Positions 15,608 through 23,334 are shown, counted from the stretch's first letter. The stretch is DNA of 32,514 bases from Sphingomonas sp. GM_Shp_1 (GCF_026540895.1 NZ_JALNUR010000035.1:1-32514), one strand, 5' to 3'. Notes: generated from the sequence alone by a model not told the origin. Made by a program: numbers and translations.

Positions 15608-16014
15608 GTTCGCGCGATGACGCGAAGACGCGAAGAGTTTTGTTCGCGCGGAGGCGCGGAGGTTTCTGGGTTCGCGCAGAGGCGCGGAGGCCGCAGAGCA
15701 GATGCGGGGCCGGCCTTCACCCGCATCCCCAGCTTCCGTTCAGCCTGAGCGTAGTCGAAGGCCAAGGGGATCCCCTTGCCCCAAGGCATTTTCGGGCCAG
15801 CGGCCCAAGCCGTTACTGGAAAGCGCTCCGCGCTCGGGGATGCATTTATCAGAGGTCATCGCGTGGCCTTCGACTACGCTCAGGCTGAACGGAGCGGGGG
15901 AATGCACCCGCCATGATCTACTTTTCTGCGCCCTTTGCGCCTCTGCGCGAACCAAGAAGCCTCCGCGCCTCCGCGCGAACAAAAATCTTCGCGTCATCGC
16001 GGCTTCGCGTGAAC
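15608..16014. repeat. Nested inverted-repeat element, about 400 bp
   Basis: Outer arms 15608-15697 and 15925-16014 are inverted copies, about 88% identical over 90 nt by my hand alignment. Each arm is built of short units like TTCGCGCGGAGGCGCGGAGG. Inner arms 15736-15764 and 15864-15892 are perfect 29-bp inverted repeats containing CAGCCTGAGCGTAGTCGAAG or its complement. The core (15765-15863) contains the palindrome AAGGGGATCCCCTT. The inner-arm sequence recurs in diverged form three times at 31.5-31.9 kb. No credible coding sequence lies inside. The element fills the gap between the nrdB terminator and the HNH gene. Confidence 0.85.
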
Positions 16015-16019
16015 CAAAA

Positions 16020-16358
16020 TCACCGCGCCGCCCGCGTCGGCGCATGGAAATCCGCCGGTTTCCCCGCAATCCACTTCAGAAACCGCATCATATCCGGATG
16101 CGCGCGTAACACCCCGAAATCACTATAATCCCGCGCCAGTTCCGCATTGCCGAACATCGCATGGATCGTCCGGTGGCAAATCGGATGCACCGGCACCGTC
16201 TCGCGACCGCCCTCGCTCTTGGGAACGGGGTGGTGCCATTCCACCTTCACCCCCAAAGGCCTTTCGCACAGCGCGCAGACCGGCACCGTGACCGCCTCCA
16301 CCCGTTCGGCGGCGGCCATCAGCCCCGCCTTTCGCTTCACCCGTCCGACCATCGCCAC
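16020..16358 (-). CDS. HNH endonuclease
   Basis: A 112-residue protein with an HNH/zinc-finger nuclease core: CALC at 28-31, the catalytic-type WHHPVPKSEGG (H42, H43) and the second metal half CHRTIHAMF (C61, H62, H66). Such single-domain HNH proteins cut or nick DNA; this one's role is unknown. The start is uncertain: GTG 16358, ATG 16352 or ATG 16319 are all in frame, and none has a strong Shine-Dalgarno. Its stop codon lies 6 bp from the outer arm of the nested inverted repeat. No restriction, phage or intron genes are adjacent. Confidence 0.75.
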   Translation of the reverse strand: MAMVGRVKRKAGLMAAAERVEAVTVPVCALCERPLGVKVEWHHPVPKSEGGRETVPVHPICHRTIHAMFGNAELARDYSDFGVLRAHPDMMRFLKWIAGKPADFHAPTRAAR

Positions 16359-16446
16359 GGATATGGGGAGCGATCGCGCACAGGAAAACGGGGCCCGGCA
16401 TTGCTGCCGAACCCCGCCACCTTAAGCCAACTGGATCCGAGAGGGA

Positions 16447-17082
16447 TCAGAAGTGTGCGACGACACCCGCCATCGGGCGGAACGAATGCGCGTCGTCGAA
16501 GGTCGAAACTTCCATGCGGAGGCGCAGACCCGAATTGCCGGTCAGGCCGCCCAGACCAATGTCCTTGGGGCCGACTTCCGCGCCGACGCCGTACACGGTG
16601 CCGTGATAGTCGCGCTTCAGGTCGCCAGCGACGCCCGGCGCGAAGTTGTGGAAGTTGTTCCAGCGATAGCCGACCTTGCCGTAGAACAGGCCGCTCTCAC
16701 CGGCACGGAAGCCCGCGCGGCCATAGGCGCCATACTGCCAGTCGATGTCGCCCGACACGCCCTTGGCAACCGAGCCCTCGGCACCGACGAACACGGGGCC
16801 CAGCGGGACGTTGGCGCCGACGATGCCCTCGACCAGCGCGCCGTCCAGGTTATAGCCCTTGGGCTGCGCGGGGATGCCGGCGACCGACTGGCGATCGAAC
16901 TGCTCCCAACCACCCATGATCGCGACGTACGGCTCGATACCGAAGGCGCGGGTGCCGTCGGGAGCGGTCGCGGTGTCGGCGGCAGGGGCCGTCGTGTCGC
17001 TGGTGGTGTTCATGTCCTGCGCCATGGCAGGCACGGCGACGAACGCAGCCGCCGCAGCGGCGACGAGGGAAAGCTTACGCAT
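16447..17082 (-). CDS. Outer-membrane beta-barrel protein (opacity/OmpA-like porin family)
   Basis: A 211-residue secreted protein with a clear signal peptide (MRKLSLVAAAAAAFVAVPAMA, cleavage before QD), a short Thr/Ala-rich linker and a barrel of alternating strands such as AFGIEPYVAIMGGWEQF, GLFYGKVGYRWNN and GLRLRMEVSTF. It ends in FRPMAGVVAHF with the C-terminal Phe typical of outer-membrane proteins recognised by the BAM machinery. It resembles OmpA-barrel/opacity-type small porins common in alphaproteobacteria. A good ribosome site (GAAGGG in the complement of 17090-17099) sets the start at 17082. It is probably abundant in the envelope, but its specific function is unknown. Confidence 0.82.
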   Translation of the reverse strand: MRKLSLVAAAAAAFVAVPAMAQDMNTTSDTTAPAADTATAPDGTRAFGIEPYVAIMGGWEQFDRQSVAGIPAQPKGYNLDGALVEGIVGANVPLGPVFVGAEGSVAKGVSGDIDWQYGAYGRAGFRAGESGLFYGKVGYRWNNFHNFAPGVAGDLKRDYHGTVYGVGAEVGPKDIGLGGLTGNSGLRLRMEVSTFDDAHSFRPMAGVVAHF

Positions 17083-17313
17083 ACGAGATACCCTTCTCTT
17101 ATTCTATGTGGGGCGGCGGATCGAACCGTTCAGCCCAGGCCCGCTTAACCGGCAATTGCGCCAGGAGTTGCACGGGAAACGCGAATTCCGGTCGCCTTCC
17201 GACAAGCTGTGCCATGAAAGTCACAGTTCCTGTCACTTAGATGAACCAAATGGGGGCGGAATGGGGCAATCGCGGTTTTCCGCCATTTTTCCGCCTCTTT
17301 TGTCGCCCCGGCT
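17083..17313. other. Intergenic region upstream of the outer-membrane protein gene
   Basis: About 230 bp without a gene. It is less G+C-rich than its surroundings and must hold the promoter of the outer-membrane protein gene. I see no convincing -35/-10 pair, terminator or repeat in it. Confidence 0.4.
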
Positions 17314-17640
17314 TCAGCGGAGCGCGGTGCACCGAAGGGAATCGCCGGTGGGCCGTGTCAAAACAACCTCACCCCCCTCGCCGCGAAGGTCATGGCCGAA
17401 GCCCGCATAATGGATGCCGGACGCGACCGGTTGTCCGGCCATCCGCACCTCCAGATCGCCATCGAGCCGCAACAGCGCGCTGTCGTCGCGATTGTCGAAC
17501 CGCGCCCAGAAGCGGCTGCCATTCTCGCACTGAAAGGTGGTGGAGATCATCGGCGGCATGGCGGCGCGGGGATCGGGCATGGTCGAACAGCCGACCAGCA
17601 CAATCCCGCCCGCCGCCAGCGCCACGGGCAACCGCGTCAT
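17314..17640 (-). CDS. MliC-like lipoprotein (C-type lysozyme inhibitor family)
   Basis: A 108-residue lipoprotein with a lipobox LVGC (C18) after a short hydrophobic signal. The mature part has the MliC/PliC pattern: TTFQCENGSRFWARFDN, a strand with the L-R-L-D-G turn, ASGIHYAGFGHDLRGEGGEVVLT and a terminal Cys (SLRC) that would pair with the first. Known family members bind and block C-type lysozyme, protecting peptidoglycan. Its ATG overlaps the stop of the upstream acidic-protein gene (ATGA, 17637-17640), so the two are translationally coupled. Membership rests on motif pattern only. Confidence 0.65.
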   Translation of the reverse strand: MTRLPVALAAGGIVLVGCSTMPDPRAAMPPMISTTFQCENGSRFWARFDNRDDSALLRLDGDLEVRMAGQPVASGIHYAGFGHDLRGEGGEVVLTRPTGDSLRCTALR

Positions 17641-17978
17641 GGCCGAAGCGCGGCGTCGTCGGCTTCGTCGATATCGCCGTCGGCGACGGTGCCGTCCTCG
17701 AAATCTTCCTGGAGATCGTCCTCGTCGATATCCTCGGCATCCATGTCGACCGAGGCGTCGCTTTCGCCGACCTCCTCCGAATCCATGTCGATTTCGTCGA
17801 TCGGCTCGTCCTCCACCGTGTCGTCGCCCAGATCGGGTGCGATATCGGTCAGCAGCACGCCGTCCGTGGGGCCGTTGCGCGTCGCCTCCAGGATTTCGGC
17901 ACGCTGGCTCTCGTCATAGCCTTCCTCGTCCCAGCCATCGTCGCCGGGTCCCTGGCTCGGAACCTGATGTCCGCCCAT
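17637..17978 (-). CDS. Very acidic hypothetical protein
   Basis: A 113-residue protein in which more than a third of residues are Asp or Glu, concentrated in the C-terminal two thirds (for example DEPIDEIDMDSEEVGESDA). A short N-terminal part (EGYDESQRAEILEATRNGPTDGVLL) could form a helix; the rest is probably disordered. There is no signal peptide or membrane segment. A strong Shine-Dalgarno (AGAGGAGG, complement of 17984-17991) supports the start. It overlaps the MliC-like gene by 4 nt. I recognise no family; metal binding or a DNA-mimic role are possible but unsupported. Confidence 0.7.
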   Translation of the reverse strand: MGGHQVPSQGPGDDGWDEEGYDESQRAEILEATRNGPTDGVLLTDIAPDLGDDTVEDEPIDEIDMDSEEVGESDASVDMDAEDIDEDDLQEDFEDGTVADGDIDEADDAALRP

Positions 17979-18049
17979 GCTCGCCTCCTCTACTTGGTTT
18001 CAGATGAGGAACGGTGCGGTGGGCCGGGCGGTTCCCGAGCGCGTCGGGT

Positions 18050-19297
18050 TCAGGTGGGCCGGAACATCCGCCCGCGCTCGGTCAGGAACACCATGGCGAA
18101 GGCCGCGCATCCGGCGATCAGGAAGCCCAGGATCAGCGGGCGGGTCGTCGTGTCGAACGCCTGGCCGATCCCCGCGCCGATCAGCGAACCGATAGTGACG
18201 CTGGTGAAGCCCTGCACGCTGGAGGCGGTCCCGGCGATCCGCCCCATATTCTCCATCGCCATGGAGGAGAAGTTGGAGGTCGCCAGACCGAAGCACGCCA
18301 TGGTGATCGCCTGGAGCACGGCGAAGACGATCAGCGACTCACCCCAGAACTGCGCGATGCCCAGATGGATCGCCGATACGAGGATCAGGATCGTCACCGC
18401 GCTGTGGCTGATCACTCGCGTGCCCAGCCGCATGACGATGCGCGAGTTGAGCAGGTTCGCCGCCGCCATCGTGACCGAGGTCGTGGCGAAGATCAGCGCG
18501 AGCAGCTTTTCCCGCCCGAACGTCACCGCCATGATCGGCTGCACCGAGTTGAGATAGCCATAGAGCGCCGCCATCAGCGCGGTCGCCGCCAGCGTATAGC
18601 CCAGCGACAGCCGGTCGCTCAGCGTCTCACGCCAGCCGTCCAGGATCCGCGGCAACGAGATGGGCTGCTGCGCCTCGGGCGCCAGCGTCTCGGGCATCCG
18701 GATGGAGAACCAGGCCAGCACCAGCGCCGCCAGCCCCGCGATCGTCCAGAAGATCAGCCGCCAATTGCCGAACAGCAACACCAGTTCGCCGAAGGCGGGC
18801 GCGAGGATCGGGACGATCATGAACACCATGAAGGCGATCGACATGACCTGCGCCATGGCGCGGCCGTGATAGCAGTCGCGGACCAGCGCCACCGTCGCCA
18901 CCCGCGTCGCCGCGATCGCCGCGCCCGCACAGACGCGCGCGACCAGCAGCAGCGTGAAGCTGCCCGCCACCGCCGCCGCGCCATTGGCGATGATGTAGAT
19001 GACCAGCGCCACGATCAACACCCGCCGCCGCCCGTAGCGATCGGCGAGCGGCCCGTGTACCAGTTGCGCCACGCCGAACCCGATCAGGAAGGCGGTGACG
19101 ACGAACGGCCGGGCGGCGGGCGACGCATTCAGGCTCTCCCCCATGGCGGGCAGCGCCGGCAGCATCGAATCGATCCCCAGCGCGGTCAACGCCATCAGCG
19201 CCGCGATCAGGAGGACGAATTCGACAAAGCCGATCGGGGCACCAGGGGGCTCCGCAACGACGGCCGCCACCGGGGCGGCGGAACGGGGTTCGGACAT
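18050..19297 (-). CDS. MFS transporter, Bcr/CflA-type drug efflux
   Basis: A 415-residue major facilitator with about 12 hydrophobic helices. The motif A loop GPLADRYGRRRVL lies between helices 2 and 3. IDSMLPALPAMGESLN in helix 1 and its loop, and ARVCAGAAIAATRVATVALVRDC in the region of helices 4-5, are typical of the Bcr/CflA (DHA1) family that exports drugs such as bicyclomycin or chloramphenicol. The substrate cannot be predicted. I chose ATG 19297 (MSEPRSAAP) rather than the upstream in-frame start at 19393, which would add 32 non-conserved residues. The gene is divergent from the lipoprotein gene at 19469. Confidence 0.88.
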   Translation of the reverse strand: MSEPRSAAPVAAVVAEPPGAPIGFVEFVLLIAALMALTALGIDSMLPALPAMGESLNASPAARPFVVTAFLIGFGVAQLVHGPLADRYGRRRVLIVALVIYIIANGAAAVAGSFTLLLVARVCAGAAIAATRVATVALVRDCYHGRAMAQVMSIAFMVFMIVPILAPAFGELVLLFGNWRLIFWTIAGLAALVLAWFSIRMPETLAPEAQQPISLPRILDGWRETLSDRLSLGYTLAATALMAALYGYLNSVQPIMAVTFGREKLLALIFATTSVTMAAANLLNSRIVMRLGTRVISHSAVTILILVSAIHLGIAQFWGESLIVFAVLQAITMACFGLATSNFSSMAMENMGRIAGTASSVQGFTSVTIGSLIGAGIGQAFDTTTRPLILGFLIAGCAAFAMVFLTERGRMFRPT

Positions 19298-19468
19298 GAT
19301 GGCTGTCCCATAGGGGGAATTGGCCCGGAGGGAAACCGGGAAAGCGGCCCGAGGCCCTGTGGTCCTTGCCGCACGCCCCGCGACGTTCAGCACGTCGACA
19401 GCTTGTGGGCCCCACAGGGTGCAACTCGCTGTATTGGATCAACAGGGCACGCAAGGGAGTTTGCCGCC
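19298..19468. promoter_or_regulatory. Divergent promoter region between the MFS gene and the lipoprotein gene
   Basis: A 171-bp gap between diverging genes. CCCTGTGG and CCACAGGG near 19356-19425 are inverted repeats far apart and could frame a regulatory loop or a stem. No -35/-10 pair stands out. The lipoprotein Shine-Dalgarno AAGGGAG lies at 19453-19459. Confidence 0.35.
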
Positions 19469-19966
19469 ATGATCACCCCGTACCGCATTACCCTGTCGCT
19501 CCCGCTGCTGGCGGCGCTCGCCCTGTCGGCATGCGATCGACCGAACCAGGGCACCTCGATCACCGTGAACGGCTCGGATGGCGAGACGCTGGCCTCGGTC
19601 GATGGCAAGTCGGGCGAGGTGAAGCTGGCGCTGCCGGGGTTCGAGGGCGCGTTCAAGCTGCCCAAGGTCTCGCTGGAGGCCGATAATTTCGAGCTGAACG
19701 GCGTGCACCTCTATCCCGGCTCGACGATCCGCAACGTCGATGTCGGCAATGGCCGCGACAAGGCCTTCACCATGACCTTCGACAGCCCCGCCGACCCGGC
19801 GACCGTGCGCGGCTGGTTCCAGGAGAAGATGGGCGAGGCCGACTTCACCCTGACCGACCAGGGCGGATCGCTGGTCGGGAAGACGGCGGAGGAAAAGCCC
19901 TTCCGCCTCGATCTGCGTCCGGCGGGCGGCGCGCGATCGACGGGGACGATCACTTTGGGCGGATGA
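19469..19966 (+). CDS. Predicted lipoprotein of unknown function
   Basis: A 165-residue protein with a signal peptide and lipobox LSAC (C22). The mature domain starts with beta-rich repeats (TSITVNGSDGETLASVDGKSGEVKLALPG) and continues with NFELNGVHLYPGSTIRNVDV and a compact domain with a DPATVRGWFQEKM helix. The last part resembles domains in which an alpha-helix packs on a beta-sheet, but I recognise no named family. A strong Shine-Dalgarno 9 bp before ATG 19469 fixes the start. It is 70 bp upstream of the oxygenase gene on the same strand; there is no evident functional tie. Confidence 0.72.
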   Translation: MITPYRITLSLPLLAALALSACDRPNQGTSITVNGSDGETLASVDGKSGEVKLALPGFEGAFKLPKVSLEADNFELNGVHLYPGSTIRNVDVGNGRDKAFTMTFDSPADPATVRGWFQEKMGEADFTLTDQGGSLVGKTAEEKPFRLDLRPAGGARSTGTITLGG

Positions 19967-20036
19967 CGGCCCCTGTTCGGACGGCCCGGGCGCGTTATAG
20001 TGATGCCAGCCTGTTAGATTTTCTGGACATATCACG

Positions 20037-20993
20037 ATGACCGACACCCGCTCCGCCGAGGTTCCGACGCTCAGCCTCGCCGATCAGGACCGCGACCCGG
20101 AGGGCTTCGCCGCCGCGCTGGGCACATCGTTCGAGCGGTTCGGTTTCGCCATCGTCGCGGATCACGGCGTCCCCGCCGATCTAATCGATCGTGCCTGGGC
20201 GCAGACCAAGGCGCTGTTCGACCTGCCCGAGGAAGAGAAGCGCCGCTATCACGTCCCCGGCGGCGGCGGGGCGCGCGGCTATACCCCCTTCAAGACCGAG
20301 ATCGCCAAGGATGCCAAGGTCGTCGACCTGAAGGAATTCTGGCATGTCGGCCGCGAATTGCCCGAAGGCCATGCCTATGCCGACCGGATGCCAGCCAATA
20401 TCTGGCCCGATCGGCCGGAGGGGTTCCGCGAGGATTTCATCGCGCTGTTCTCGGCGTTCGACAAGGCGGGCGACCGGTTGCTGTCGGCCATCGCGCGGCA
20501 TCTGAAGCTCGATCCGCACTGGTTCGACCCGGCGGTCAAGGACGGCAATTCGGTCCTGCGCCTGCTCCATTATCCGCCGATCCCCGCCGATGCCGAGGGC
20601 GTGCGGGCGGGCGCGCATGAGGATATCAACCTCATCACCCTGCTGCTCGGCGCGGAGGAAGCGGGCCTCGAACTGCTCGACCGCGATTCGGGCGAGTGGC
20701 TGGCGATCCGCCCGCCCGAGGGCGCGATGGTGGTCAATGTCGGCGACATGCTCCAGCGGCTGACCAACCATGTCCTGCCCTCGACCACCCACCGCGTGGT
20801 CAACCCGCCGGTCGAACGGCGCGGCTTCTCGCGTTACTCGATGCCGTTCTTCCTGCACCCGGCGCCGGATTTCCTGATCGAGACGCTGCCGGGGACGGTG
20901 AGCGAGGGGCACCCGGATCGTTACCCGGAGCCGATCACTGCGCATGATTATCTGTTCGAGCGGCTGGTGGAGATCGGGTTGATCAAGAAGTAA
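20037..20993 (+). CDS. 2-oxoglutarate/Fe(II)-dependent oxygenase, isopenicillin N synthase family
   Basis: A 318-residue non-heme iron oxygenase. The N-terminal DIOX_N-like part has RFGFAIVADHGVPADLIDRAW. The core has the iron triad H194 and D196 (GAHEDINLITLL) with H252 (STTHRVVNP), and the RYSMPFF segment at 266-272, where R266 and S268 would bind the 2-oxoglutarate carboxylate. This fold is shared by isopenicillin N synthase, flavonol/gibberellin oxygenases and many uncharacterised bacterial proteins. Having the R-x-S motif, it is probably a true 2-oxoglutarate enzyme. The substrate is unknown. No biosynthetic cluster surrounds it, so antibiotic synthesis is not suggested. Confidence 0.88.
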   Translation: MTDTRSAEVPTLSLADQDRDPEGFAAALGTSFERFGFAIVADHGVPADLIDRAWAQTKALFDLPEEEKRRYHVPGGGGARGYTPFKTEIAKDAKVVDLKEFWHVGRELPEGHAYADRMPANIWPDRPEGFREDFIALFSAFDKAGDRLLSAIARHLKLDPHWFDPAVKDGNSVLRLLHYPPIPADAEGVRAGAHEDINLITLLLGAEEAGLELLDRDSGEWLAIRPPEGAMVVNVGDMLQRLTNHVLPSTTHRVVNPPVERRGFSRYSMPFFLHPAPDFLIETLPGTVSEGHPDRYPEPITAHDYLFERLVEIGLIKK

Positions 20994-21019
20994 TTTCAGG
21001 CGGGGTCGCCTGGGGCTTT

Positions 21020-21052
21020 CCCTCCCCCATCCCCTCCCGCCTGCGGGAGGGG
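21020..21052. repeat. REP-like element, intact left member of an inverted pair
   Basis: A pyrimidine-rich lead CCCTCCCCCAT is followed by the perfect hairpin CCCCTCCCGC-CT-GCGGGAGGGG (21031-21052). Its reverse complement matches the sequence on both sides of the three-way-junction element at 21087-21101 and 21166-21179, so the two form an inverted REP pair between convergent genes. Confidence 0.75.
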
Positions 21053-21086
21053 AGCGGCAAGACCAACCGGCCGCCCCCAAGTAACT

Positions 21087-21179
21087 CCCCTCCCGCAGGC
21101 GAGTTTCAGGTCGGTCATGCCCCCGGCATGACCTAAACGATGCGGGGCATCGTTTACCTGAAACTGGGTTGGGGGAGGG
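21087..21179. repeat. REP-like element split by a three-way-junction insert
   Basis: The left half CCCCTCCCGCAGGCG (21087-21101) and right half GGGTTGGGGGAGGG (21166-21179) match the reverse complement of the intact REP at 21020-21052. Between them, 21102-21165 (64 nt) folds perfectly. The outer stem is AGTTTCAGGT (21102-21111) with ACCTGAAACT (21156-21165). Hairpin one is GGTCATGCC/GGCATGACC (21113-21133). Hairpin two is AAACGATGC/GCATCGTTT (21135-21155). Only C21112 and T21134 are unpaired at the junction. About 4 nt of the REP (GGAG) are missing at the insertion point. Confidence 0.8.
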
Positions 21180-21209
21180 CACGGGGTCTCACCGAAACCT
21201 ACCCTTCGA

Positions 21210-22499
21210 TTACCCCAAAATATGCATCAACAACGGCTGCCCAACCAAGCTCTGGCTCCCGCGCAGCCGCTCCAGAGCCTGCGCCACCGCGCGCTCCGGC
21301 CCCTCATGCGTTACGATGGCGATCATCACGCCACCATCCGCCGCCTCGCCACGCTGGATCAGACTTTCGATCGAAACCCCCGCATCACGCATCGCGGCGG
21401 CGATCTCGGCCAGGACGCCGACCTTGTCCTGCACGGTAAAGCGCAGATACGCCCGCCCGCGCCGCTCGCCGCTATCGGCCTTCACCGCCGCCGTCAGCTC
21501 ATGCGCGGGCATGGCGAAGGACGCGCCATATTCGCCGCGCGCGATGTCGATCAGGTCGGCGACCACCGCACTGGCCGTGGGGCCGTCGCCCGCGCCGGCG
21601 CCCTGGAACAGCAGGCGCCCCACGAAATTGCCCTCCGCCACGACCGCATTGGTCGATCCGGTGACATGCGCCAGCGGATGGTCGAGGGGCACCAGATGCG
21701 GATGCACCCGCTGGAACAGGCCGTTCGCCCCCTCCTCCGCCACGCCGACCAGGCGCACCCGATACCCCAGCGACGCCGCCTGCGCGATATCGGCGGCCAG
21801 CACATGGCGGACGCCACCGATCGCGACGTCATCGAAAGCGGGCTGCGTCCCGAAGGCGATCGCCGCCAGGATCGACAGCTTGTGCGCGGCATCCACCCCG
21901 TCGATGTCGAAGCTGGGGTCCGCCTCGGCATAGCCGAGCGCCTGGGCCTCGGCCAAAACCTCGGCGAAGTCGCGGCCTTCCGCTTCCATCTTGGACAGGA
22001 TGAAATTGCAGGTGCCGTTGAGGATGCCATAGACGCGCGCAATGGCATTGGCCGCCGCACCTTCGCGCAAGCCCTTGATGACCGGAATGCCGCCCGCAAC
22101 CGCCGCCTCGAACTTCAGCGCGGCGTTGGACGCCTCCGCCTTCTGCGCCAGTTCCAGCCCGTGATGCGCCAGCATCGCCTTGTTGGCGGTCACGAAGCCA
22201 CGGCCTGCGTCAAGCGCTGTGCGGGCGAGCGTCAGCGCCGGGCCGTCCGATCCGCCGATCAGCTCGACCACCACATCGGCATCCTCGCGAGAGGCCAGCG
22301 CGGCGGTATCGTCCACCCATTCGAAGCGCGACAGGTCGACGCCCCGGTCCTTGGTCCGGTCGCGCGCGGAGATGGCGACGATCTCGATCGGGCGACCGGC
22401 ACGCCGGGTAATCAGCTCGCGGTTCGCATCGAGCAGGCGAATGACGCCGCCCCCTACCGTGCCGAGTCCCGCCAAAGCCACCCGCAATGCGTCGCCCAT
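21210..22499 (-). CDS. hom: Homoserine dehydrogenase
   Basis: Reduces aspartate semialdehyde to homoserine on the way to threonine and methionine. The 429 residues show the NAD(P)-binding glycine motif GLGTVGGGV (11-19), TANKA in the cofactor/active-site region, the family signature YGILNGTCNFIL, and GYAEADPSFDIDGVDAAHKL with the substrate and catalytic residues. A C-terminal ACT domain (about 345-429, AYLRFTVQDKVGVLAEIAAAM) points to feedback control by threonine. It is a monofunctional enzyme without an aspartokinase domain. AGGAAG just upstream of ATG 22499 is the ribosome site. It is convergent with the oxygenase gene and divergent from the exonuclease gene. Confidence 0.95.
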   Translation of the reverse strand: MGDALRVALAGLGTVGGGVIRLLDANRELITRRAGRPIEIVAISARDRTKDRGVDLSRFEWVDDTAALASREDADVVVELIGGSDGPALTLARTALDAGRGFVTANKAMLAHHGLELAQKAEASNAALKFEAAVAGGIPVIKGLREGAAANAIARVYGILNGTCNFILSKMEAEGRDFAEVLAEAQALGYAEADPSFDIDGVDAAHKLSILAAIAFGTQPAFDDVAIGGVRHVLAADIAQAASLGYRVRLVGVAEEGANGLFQRVHPHLVPLDHPLAHVTGSTNAVVAEGNFVGRLLFQGAGAGDGPTASAVVADLIDIARGEYGASFAMPAHELTAAVKADSGERRGRAYLRFTVQDKVGVLAEIAAAMRDAGVSIESLIQRGEAADGGVMIAIVTHEGPERAVAQALERLRGSQSLVGQPLLMHILG

Positions 22500-22621
22500 A
22501 TCGTCTTCCTGTATCCCGAGCGTTCGTAGAGCCCCGGCGGGTAGCGGATAGAAATGGTCGCTGTCGAGCCATGGGGCGACCTTTTATTGCTCGAATGGTG
22601 ATAGGGCGCTAAAGTGGCGGG

Positions 22622-23191
22622 ATGATCTCCCCCGATTTCGTGGTCATCGACGTCGAAACCGCGTGCCAGCGTACCAGCAGCATCTGCCAGATCGGCATCG
22701 TCGGCTATGCGGCGGGCGTCGAGGTGCTGGCCTATGAAACGCTGGTCGACCCGTGCGACGAGTTCAGTCATTTCAACATCGGCATCCACGGCATCACCGC
22801 CGAGCATGTGCTGGGCAAGCCGACCTTCGCGCATCTTCATCCCGAACTGGCCGCGCATTTGGGCGGGCGGGTGACGGTGGCGCATTCGGGGTTTGATAAG
22901 GGCGCCCTGGGCCGCGCGTGCGAGCGCGATGCGCTGCCTCCGATCGCCGCCCGCTGGCTGGACAGCGTGACGATCGCGCGGCGGGCCTGGCCCGAACTTC
23001 CCAACCACAAGCTCAACACGCTGGCGACGTTCCTGGACCTGGAGCATCGGCATCACGATGCGCTGAGCGATGCGCGCGCGGCGGGGCAGGTCGTGCTGCG
23101 GGCGATGGCGCAGACCGGGCTGACGCTGACCGACTGGTTCACCCCGCCGCCCTCGGCGCGGGCACGCGCGCGGCGACAGGCCGGGGCCTAA
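22622..23191 (+). CDS. DEDDh-family 3'-5' exonuclease
   Basis: A 189-residue DnaQ-like RNase-T-superfamily exonuclease. The acidic metal-binding residues are all present: D10 and E12 in VIDVET (Exo I), D92 in HSGFDKGAL (Exo II), and H145 and D150 in HHDALSDARAAG (Exo III). The conserved INxxHGIT-like segment reads FNIGIHGITAEHV. These proteins trim 3' ends of DNA or RNA; a stand-alone copy like this may act in DNA repair or proofreading, but its substrate is unknown. The C-terminus ends in a basic tail (ARARARRQAGA). The start at ATG 22622 lacks a strong Shine-Dalgarno. Confidence 0.88.
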   Translation: MISPDFVVIDVETACQRTSSICQIGIVGYAAGVEVLAYETLVDPCDEFSHFNIGIHGITAEHVLGKPTFAHLHPELAAHLGGRVTVAHSGFDKGALGRACERDALPPIAARWLDSVTIARRAWPELPNHKLNTLATFLDLEHRHHDALSDARAAGQVVLRAMAQTGLTLTDWFTPPPSARARARRQAGA

Positions 23192-23201
23192 CCATCCGAT
23201 C

Positions 23202-23334
23202 CTCCCCATCTCCGATGGGGAGGGGGGACCGCGCCCGCAGGGCGTGGTGGAGGGGCACACAACGGTCGCGAAGGGCTCTGCCTCTCCACCACCGGGCTGC
23301 CGCCCGACGGTCCCCCTCCCCAAGCCGAGCTTGG
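23202..23334. repeat. REP-like inverted pair
   Basis: CTCCCCATC-TCC-GATGGGGAG (23202-23222) starts the cluster. The following GGGGAGGGGGGACC...GGTGGAG pairs with CTCCACCACC...GGTCCCCCTCCCC ending near 23321, making an imperfect arm pair of about 40 nt. CCAAGC-CGA-GCTTGG (23320-23334) closes it. It fills the gap between the convergent exonuclease gene and the first V-C-G-R-R gene. Confidence 0.65.

Noticed and set aside
15394..16128. Several open frames within the nested inverted repeat
   Set aside because: They are low-complexity Arg/Ala/Pro translations of repeat arms, in both strands, without start signals.
20037..20993. A beta-lactam biosynthesis gene (isopenicillin N synthase proper)
   Set aside because: The fold and iron ligands are shared by a very wide oxygenase family, and no ACV synthetase or other cluster gene is nearby.
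21102..21165. A tRNA gene, suggested by the multi-stem fold
   Set aside because: It has only three stems, lacks T-loop and D-loop consensus sequences and an anticodon arm of proper size, and shows repeat-family flanks.
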